Assembly: GCA_910584055.1 (NCBI GenBank)
Contig: CAJTZS010000050.1
Span: 1 to 29,053 of the forward strand
Direction of reading: 5' to 3'
DNA length: 29,053 nucleotides
Source of the DNA: an uncultured Muribaculaceae bacterium
Lineage (GTDB): Bacteria; Bacteroidota; Bacteroidia; Bacteroidales; Muribaculaceae
The notes below the pieces were generated by a model, which made no database searches, was not told where the DNA came from, and worked only from the letters and a program-made list of their open reading frames with translations. This document shows, piece after piece, positions 24,304-29,053 of the stretch. The translations under genes and the position numbers were made by a program. How positions within the stretch are numbered: position 1 is the first letter of the stretch; every line of letters begins with the position of its first letter.

Positions 24304-26448
24304 ATGAAACGTTTTTTATTATTGTTATTGTGTCTTAATGCCATAGGGTTTGCCCTTGCCGCAAGACATGAAATATATTTTCAAGAAAAAGATTCTGTAA
24401 CACGTTCCGTTCCCAAGATAGAAAATGAAATCAGATCTTTTTCAGAAAACAATATTGAAACAATCCACATAACCCTCCGGAATACACGCCATACCCCTTT
24501 CCAACCGGAAACGGTGTCGCTTAAACTCGGAATCGACACGTATATGGATAAGTCTCCGGAATGGAACGTTAAGTTCTTCCCTACTTTGATGGTCTGCGAA
24601 CCTTCACACTGCTACGGCTATCTTCAGTCTCCGAACGGTAAAGTCAAGGCCATAGTGTCGGAAAATCCGGTGGCTTCATGGCATCTCGACTATAACCTCG
24701 GTTATCAGGAACCGGAGCCACACTGGTTCTACGGACACCGGATTAAATCCCTAAACCTTGACCTGCTTGCAAATCCTCCCCTCCCTGAACATCATCCGCA
24801 TGACTGTTGGCAGCTGAAACCGGGCGAGGAAAGGGAATGGACAATAAAGATTATTGACCTTGACTCCCTTTCGGATTTTCCGAAGAAGATTAATGCAGTC
24901 GCGGACCTCCCCGTGATAGAGCTTCCTCAGACATCCTGCGCACCGGGGCAATCGCTCAACTTTATGGTTTATGGCAAGAATCCGGTATTGACGGTTAACG
25001 GCAATGCTTTAAGTATTTTTCCCGCAGGAGAGAACAAATGGCAGGCATCCTTTACATCCGATAACCCGGGAATCTATTCGCTGATTCTAACAGATGGTGA
25101 AAAATCTTCTCACGGATATATAAATGTCCGTTATCCATGGGGCGAGACAATGAAGATTGCCCGTAAGGAAGCGTTGAGATGCAAACAGAAGGCGACATCT
25201 CATGTGGAGAGCTGGTATGGTTTTCACACCGCTTTTTTAGCAGCGAAACATTTCCCGGATCTTACTGTCGATTCCATCCTCAACAACAGGTTCAATCACA
25301 TTATCGGAGACCTTTTCGATAAGGCCACTGGCAAACCTTTCAAATATGAATGGCGGATACAGAACGCCTCTTCAACAGTCGGGATGCTGGCAGACAGATA
25401 TGAAGCTTATAGGGACATAAGAGACCTTGAAACGGCTGAGAAAATTGCCGATTGGTTCATATCATATTCGCAGAAGAATGACGGTGCGTTCATGAACGGA
25501 CACACTGATTATTCATCCGTTATCTATCCGGCTAAAAGTCTGCTCGAATTAGCCGATGCAGAGTACGCAGCCGGGAGGAAATCCAAGGCAAGACGATATG
25601 AGAAGTGTGCCCGGAGAGCCATTGACCGCCTCGTGGCTATGGACGGGGATTTCAACACCGAAGGGGAAATCACCTATGAAGATGGAATGGTTAGCTGCTC
25701 GGCATTACAGATGGGAGCGATGGCTTTACGTTGTAAGGACGGAAAAGAGAGGGATAAATACACAAACGCCATGTTGAAACTATTGAATGGCCATGAATGC
25801 CTTACCCAGAGCATAGTTCCGGATGGTCGAAGAAGAGGGGGAACAATGCGTTTCTGGGAAACGCAATATGACGTGCACATGCAGCCGAACATGATTTCTT
25901 CTCCGCATGGCTGGAGCGCATGGCGAACTTACGCCACTTATTATGCTTACCTTCTGACAGGCGAAGAACGATGGCTTAAGGAGACTTTTGACGCAGCGGC
26001 TTCTTTTGCATCTTTGATTGACCATAAAAAGGGAGAATTAAGATGGGCATTCGTCGTAGATCCCAAAGTCAAGGTGAAACAGATTTCCGACGCAAACCCC
26101 GATGTCACCGCCGATTCTCCTTCCTATGGCTGTCCACATCCGGATATGTATCCTAATGAGGAATTCATCATCGGGGAACAATATGTCCCCATGATCAGCG
26201 ACTGGCAGACGATGGTTTCTTCCGACAATGATGTGCACGAGGTGTTCAAATTCATTGCCGAAGCGGTCTTGACAAACGCTTTCGTTATGGAACGTGCCGA
26301 CGGGTCGTTAGGGTGCTATAATTGCCGCATTGAATTGGAGGGGAATCGAATGAAAGTTATATCCGATGAGGAACAGATCGACAACCTTCACCTGAACCTT
26401 AAATCAGACTACAAGATTGACTTCGACGGGAGAATTGTCAGTCATTGA
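24304..26448 (+). CDS. Exported 714-aa protein with predicted alpha-helical (six-hairpin-like) C-terminal half; family not recognised
   Basis: The signal peptide covers residues 1-19 ('LLLLLCLNAIGFALA'). The N-terminal half is strand-rich ('HITLRNTRHTPFQPETVSLKL', 'LKPGEEREWTIKI') and includes an Ig-like stretch ('GIYSLILTDGEKSSHGYINVRYPWG'). The C-terminal half has regular helical pairs rich in Trp, Tyr and His, for example 'ESWYGFHTAFLAAKHF', 'YEDGMVSCSALQMGAMAL', 'SSPHGWSAWRTYATYYAYLL'. That is the look of an (alpha/alpha)6 barrel as in six-hairpin glycosidases and lyases. I cannot assign a GH or PL family. ATG 24304 was chosen because an earlier ATG (24235) lies in the terminator and gives no signal peptide. 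Position after SusCD suggests a glycan-active enzyme. The 3' end overlaps the sigma gene by 45 bp. Confidence 0.72.
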   Translation: MKRFLLLLLCLNAIGFALAARHEIYFQEKDSVTRSVPKIENEIRSFSENNIETIHITLRNTRHTPFQPETVSLKLGIDTYMDKSPEWNVKFFPTLMVCEPSHCYGYLQSPNGKVKAIVSENPVASWHLDYNLGYQEPEPHWFYGHRIKSLNLDLLANPPLPEHHPHDCWQLKPGEEREWTIKIIDLDSLSDFPKKINAVADLPVIELPQTSCAPGQSLNFMVYGKNPVLTVNGNALSIFPAGENKWQASFTSDNPGIYSLILTDGEKSSHGYINVRYPWGETMKIARKEALRCKQKATSHVESWYGFHTAFLAAKHFPDLTVDSILNNRFNHIIGDLFDKATGKPFKYEWRIQNASSTVGMLADRYEAYRDIRDLETAEKIADWFISYSQKNDGAFMNGHTDYSSVIYPAKSLLELADAEYAAGRKSKARRYEKCARRAIDRLVAMDGDFNTEGEITYEDGMVSCSALQMGAMALRCKDGKERDKYTNAMLKLLNGHECLTQSIVPDGRRRGGTMRFWETQYDVHMQPNMISSPHGWSAWRTYATYYAYLLTGEERWLKETFDAAASFASLIDHKKGELRWAFVVDPKVKVKQISDANPDVTADSPSYGCPHPDMYPNEEFIIGEQYVPMISDWQTMVSSDNDVHEVFKFIAEAVLTNAFVMERADGSLGCYNCRIELEGNRMKVISDEEQIDNLHLNLKSDYKIDFDGRIVSH

Positions 26449-27057
26449 TTTGTGGTTGATATCCGTCTCCAGATAACTCATGATGACAATGACCGCCACA
26501 ACAGGCAGATAATCGCTCAAATCTTTCCGGAGCTGTTTCAATGCCTGTTGGATACGATAATCCACAGTTTTCACGGACATCCCGCACTCTTCTGCGATTT
26601 CCTTGTAGCTCTTCCCTTCAAAACGATGCTGAATGAACGCATCCTTGTATGTGTCTGGAAGTTTATCTATGGCCTTGAAAATCCGTTCGCGGAGTTCTTT
26701 GCCGGTCAGAAAATCCTCTTCATTCAGTTCATAACGGAGACGGTAATCTTCCATGTAGGTGGCGGTGCGGTCGGCAATTCGCCTCTCAACGGCAACCTTC
26801 ACGGCCCGATGATAGACCATGGTGAAAAGATATTGACGGAAAGTGTTGCGGATTTCGAGCGATTCATGTTTGGCCCATAGCCAGATCATGCATTCATCGG
26901 CAATATCCTCCACTTCATCGGCATCGACAAAACGACGCGCATAGGCGCAGATGGAAGCGTAATACTTCCGGAACAGGTATTCGTAAGCCTCATGGTCACC
27001 CGCCTTCAGGCGAACGACATAAAGCGCATCTTCGTCTATGTTAAACTCATTTTCCAT
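26404..27057 (-). CDS. ECF sigma factor (FecI-like, Bacteroidetes type)
   Basis: A 217-aa RNA polymerase sigma factor. Region 2 ('AYEYLFRKYYASICAYARRFV', 'VEDIADECMIWLW') is at about 24-66. Region 4 ('AIDKLPDTYKDAFIQHRFEGKSYKEIAEECGMSVKTVDYRIQQALKQLRK') is at about 128-178 with its helix-turn-helix. A hydrophobic stretch 'YLPVVAVIVIMSYL' near the C-terminus may contact the membrane or the anti-sigma factor. It should transcribe the PUL when the FecR partner releases it. It is the only sigma gene in the window, lies 7 kb from FecR on the opposite strand, and is divergent from the GH2 gene with 41 bp between them. A consensus promoter precedes it. The partner assignment is inferred. Confidence 0.92.
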   Translation of the reverse strand: MENEFNIDEDALYVVRLKAGDHEAYEYLFRKYYASICAYARRFVDADEVEDIADECMIWLWAKHESLEIRNTFRQYLFTMVYHRAVKVAVERRIADRTATYMEDYRLRYELNEEDFLTGKELRERIFKAIDKLPDTYKDAFIQHRFEGKSYKEIAEECGMSVKTVDYRIQQALKQLRKDLSDYLPVVAVIVIMSYLETDINHKSMTDNSPVEVNLVV

Positions 27058-27067
27058 ATTCGTATAA

Positions 27068-27099
27068 CAAATTTAATCATAAATCAGCTAATCACAAAA
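27068..27099 (-). promoter_or_regulatory. Consensus Bacteroidetes promoter for the ECF sigma gene
   Basis: On the minus strand TTTTG (27099-27095), a 19-bp spacer and TAAATTTG (27075-27068) match the TTTG / TAnnTTTG consensus with ideal spacing. The box ends 10 nt before the sigma ATG, giving a very short leader. The -33 element overlaps the first base of the divergent GH2 start codon. Confidence 0.65.
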
Positions 27100-29027
27100 T
27101 GAACAGGTCTGTAATTTATAAATTAGTAGTGTACGTGGCTTTTTTCTTAACATCGTTTAAGGTGAATGCCCAATCTTATACAGAATGGGATGATACAAAA
27201 ATTACACACGTCAACCGCGAAAAATCCTGCGTCCTTTCCTTACCCCTCAAAAATATTGAAACAACGGAATTTGACAGTGTTTACTGCAAATCTCTAAACG
27301 GCACATGGAAATTCAAGTGGGTCCCCAACCCTTCCATGCGCCCCGTAGGATATGAGCGCGATGAATATCCTGTTGATAAATGGGATGAAATAACTGTGCC
27401 ATGCCCTTGGCAAATATTTTCTGTCAGGAATAATAAGCCATGGGACAAACCTTTGTATTGTAACTATGTATATCCTTTTAAATATAACCCTGAAACATTC
27501 TCTGTGATGTCAGACCGACCGGATTATTTCACATATAATGAATACATGAAGAATCCTGTCGGTTCTTACCGCCGGGATTTTACCGTTCCTTCCAATTGGG
27601 ATGGACGTCGCACGTTTATCCGCTTCAATGGTGTCGGTCACGGCTTTTATTTATGGATAAACGGACATTACATAGGATATAGCGAGGACAGTTATCTTCC
27701 CGCCGAGTTCGAAATCACCAAAGCATTAAGGCCCGGAACAAACACCATTTCCGTGCAAGTATACCGCTTCACCAGCGGCTCTTTTTTGGAATGTCAGGAT
27801 TACTGGAGGCTTACCGGCATTATGCGGGACGTTATACTATGGTCTGCCCCCGAAACGCAAATAAGAGATTTCTTTTTCAAATCTGATTTAGACAAGGATT
27901 ATAAAGACGCAACAGCTTCCGTGGAGATAAGTCTTGACGGGAAAAAATTACCTTCACCAAAAATCGAATGCAAGATTATCGACAATAATAAAAAAACGAT
28001 TGCATACAAGTGCATTCCCGTGAAAGACAATGAAATAAAAATAGATTTCAAAAAAATATGGAATCCGTTGAAATGGACAGCCGAAAGCCCGAATCTTTAT
28101 GACCTTGTAATAGTTTTAAAAGACGGCAAACAGACCATTGATATCAGGAGTTGTAAAATAGGGTTTAGAAAAATTGGTATAAGAAATGACGGAGCTTTGA
28201 CCATCAATGGGAGGAGAGTGCTTTTCAGAGGGGTGAACAGACATGACCATAGCCAATATACCGGACGTACAATTACAAAAGAAGAAACAGAAGCTGACAT
28301 TATCGCAATGAAAAAGCTAAATATCAATGCCGTAAGAACTTCACATTATCCCGACAACCCCTATTTCTATGATCTTTGCGACAAATATGGCCTCTATGTC
28401 ATCGCTGAAGCCAATGTGGAATGCCACGGGGATTGGAGTCTGTCACATAAAGTAGAATTCAGGGATGCAATGGTTGAACGTTCAAGAAATCAGGTTCTGC
28501 GTTTCCGGAACCATCCATCCATATTCATGTGGAGCCACGGCAATGAATCGGGAAATGGAGAAAACTTCAAGGAGGTGGACAAGGCAATAAAAGCCCTTGA
28601 CACAACAAGATTGGCCCATTATGAGGGCAACAGCCAATATGCCGATGTTTCAAGTTCTATGTATGCCGGAATTGATTCTATCGAATCAATTGGCGGAAAA
28701 CAAATGCTCAATGCATTGAAAGGTATTAAATGCCGCCCGCATATGCAATGCGAGAATAGCCATGCCATGGGCAATTCCATGGGTAACGTGAGAGAATTCT
28801 GGAATCTTTATGAAAAATATCCTGCATTGACGGGTGAATTCATCTGGGATTTTAAGGATCAAGGAATAAAAATGCCTGTATCGGGTAAAGGCGCGGGGTA
28901 TTATTTTGCTTATGGCGGTGATTTTATGGACCAACCGAACCATGGTAATTTCTGCTGTAATGGAATCGTCACTGCAGATATGGGATTCACCTCAAAAAGT
29001 AACTATTCAGCCAAAGGAAGGCCATGA
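27099..29027 (+). CDS. GH2 beta-galactosidase, 3'-truncated
   Basis: A 642-aa exported GH2 enzyme (signal about 1-24, 'VAFFLTSFKVNA') with the LacZ-like order: sugar-binding jelly roll (about 50-250, 'PWQIFSVRNNKPWDKPLYCNYVYPF'), Ig-like domain (about 252-358), then TIM barrel (about 360-625). The acid/base is E483 in 'SHGNESGNG' and the nucleophile E552 in 'CENSHAMGNS'; 'RTSHYPDNPYFYDLCD' and 'GEFIWDFKDQG' also fit. Relatives run to 1000 residues or more, with two further beta-domains. Here the reading leaves the family pattern after 'GIVTADMGFTSKSN' and stops at 29027, 26 bp before the window end. The barrel is complete but activity is doubtful. It would release terminal beta-galactose in the periplasm. 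Confidence 0.9.
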   Translation: MNRSVIYKLVVYVAFFLTSFKVNAQSYTEWDDTKITHVNREKSCVLSLPLKNIETTEFDSVYCKSLNGTWKFKWVPNPSMRPVGYERDEYPVDKWDEITVPCPWQIFSVRNNKPWDKPLYCNYVYPFKYNPETFSVMSDRPDYFTYNEYMKNPVGSYRRDFTVPSNWDGRRTFIRFNGVGHGFYLWINGHYIGYSEDSYLPAEFEITKALRPGTNTISVQVYRFTSGSFLECQDYWRLTGIMRDVILWSAPETQIRDFFFKSDLDKDYKDATASVEISLDGKKLPSPKIECKIIDNNKKTIAYKCIPVKDNEIKIDFKKIWNPLKWTAESPNLYDLVIVLKDGKQTIDIRSCKIGFRKIGIRNDGALTINGRRVLFRGVNRHDHSQYTGRTITKEETEADIIAMKKLNINAVRTSHYPDNPYFYDLCDKYGLYVIAEANVECHGDWSLSHKVEFRDAMVERSRNQVLRFRNHPSIFMWSHGNESGNGENFKEVDKAIKALDTTRLAHYEGNSQYADVSSSMYAGIDSIESIGGKQMLNALKGIKCRPHMQCENSHAMGNSMGNVREFWNLYEKYPALTGEFIWDFKDQGIKMPVSGKGAGYYFAYGGDFMDQPNHGNFCCNGIVTADMGFTSKSNYSAKGRP

Positions 29028-29053
29028 CTCAGCGCCCCGTCTGATTTAGACGA

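Noticed and set aside
26452..26880. Plus-strand 142-codon frame opposite the sigma gene
   Set aside because: It is a shadow of the sigma factor, whose regions 2 and 4 are clear on the minus strand.
29038..29052. CGTCT/AGACG inverted repeat at the window end as a transposon end
   Set aside because: The arms are only 5 bp and no transposase or target duplication is visible; too weak to claim.

Overview
The window reads as a chromosomal piece of a gut-type Bacteroidales bacterium, probably Muribaculaceae or Prevotellaceae. The evidence is a SusC/SusD pair with a FecR anti-sigma and an ECF sigma factor, many secreted glycoside hydrolases, TAnnTTTG-type -7 promoter boxes, and proteins ending in a 'YFNLQGIRV...LYI..DGSKV.KV' tail that I associate with these families. 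I see no rRNA, tRNA, CRISPR array, transposase or phage genes. Family calls come from reading motifs; no search was run.

Layout. 1-3901 (+): a 5'-truncated YafQ-like toxin remnant, then a likely operon of a small SAM methyltransferase, a membrane protein joining an FMN-binding domain to two CxxxCP Fe-S motifs, and a membrane-anchored nitroreductase. An sn-glycerol-1-phosphate dehydrogenase follows behind its own promoter, which sits almost on its start codon. 3864-9262 (-): a compact operon of nucleoside hydrolase, DMT-type permease, GH97 glycosidase and CE7 acetylesterase. 9509-10203 (+): a small toxin-antitoxin pair with a GNAT-acetyltransferase toxin. 10246-10337: a perfect 45-bp inverted repeat with a 2-nt spacer. 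10316-13995 (-): ribokinase and two paralogous secreted, Trp-rich, probably glycan-binding proteins.

14245-26448 (+): a polysaccharide utilisation locus (PUL) with GH5 lipoprotein, BglX-like GH3, FecR, SusC with an N-terminal STN signalling domain, SusD, an intrinsic terminator, and a 714-residue exported protein of no family I recognise with an apparently alpha-helical C-terminal half. 26404-27057 (-): the ECF sigma factor, away from its presumed FecR partner. 27099-29027 (+): a GH2 beta-galactosidase that stops about 400 residues early, close to the window end.

How it fits together (inference): the GH5/GH3/SusCD locus would bind, import and cleave a beta-linked glucan or related hemicellulose under STN-FecR-ECF sensing. 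Nucleoside hydrolase, permease and ribokinase form a ribose/nucleoside scavenging route resembling the rus systems of Bacteroides. The first operon looks like a trans-membrane electron-transfer module feeding a periplasmic flavoenzyme of unknown substrate. The strongest candidates for something undescribed are that redox module, the 714-residue protein, the paralogous surface proteins and the long palindrome.
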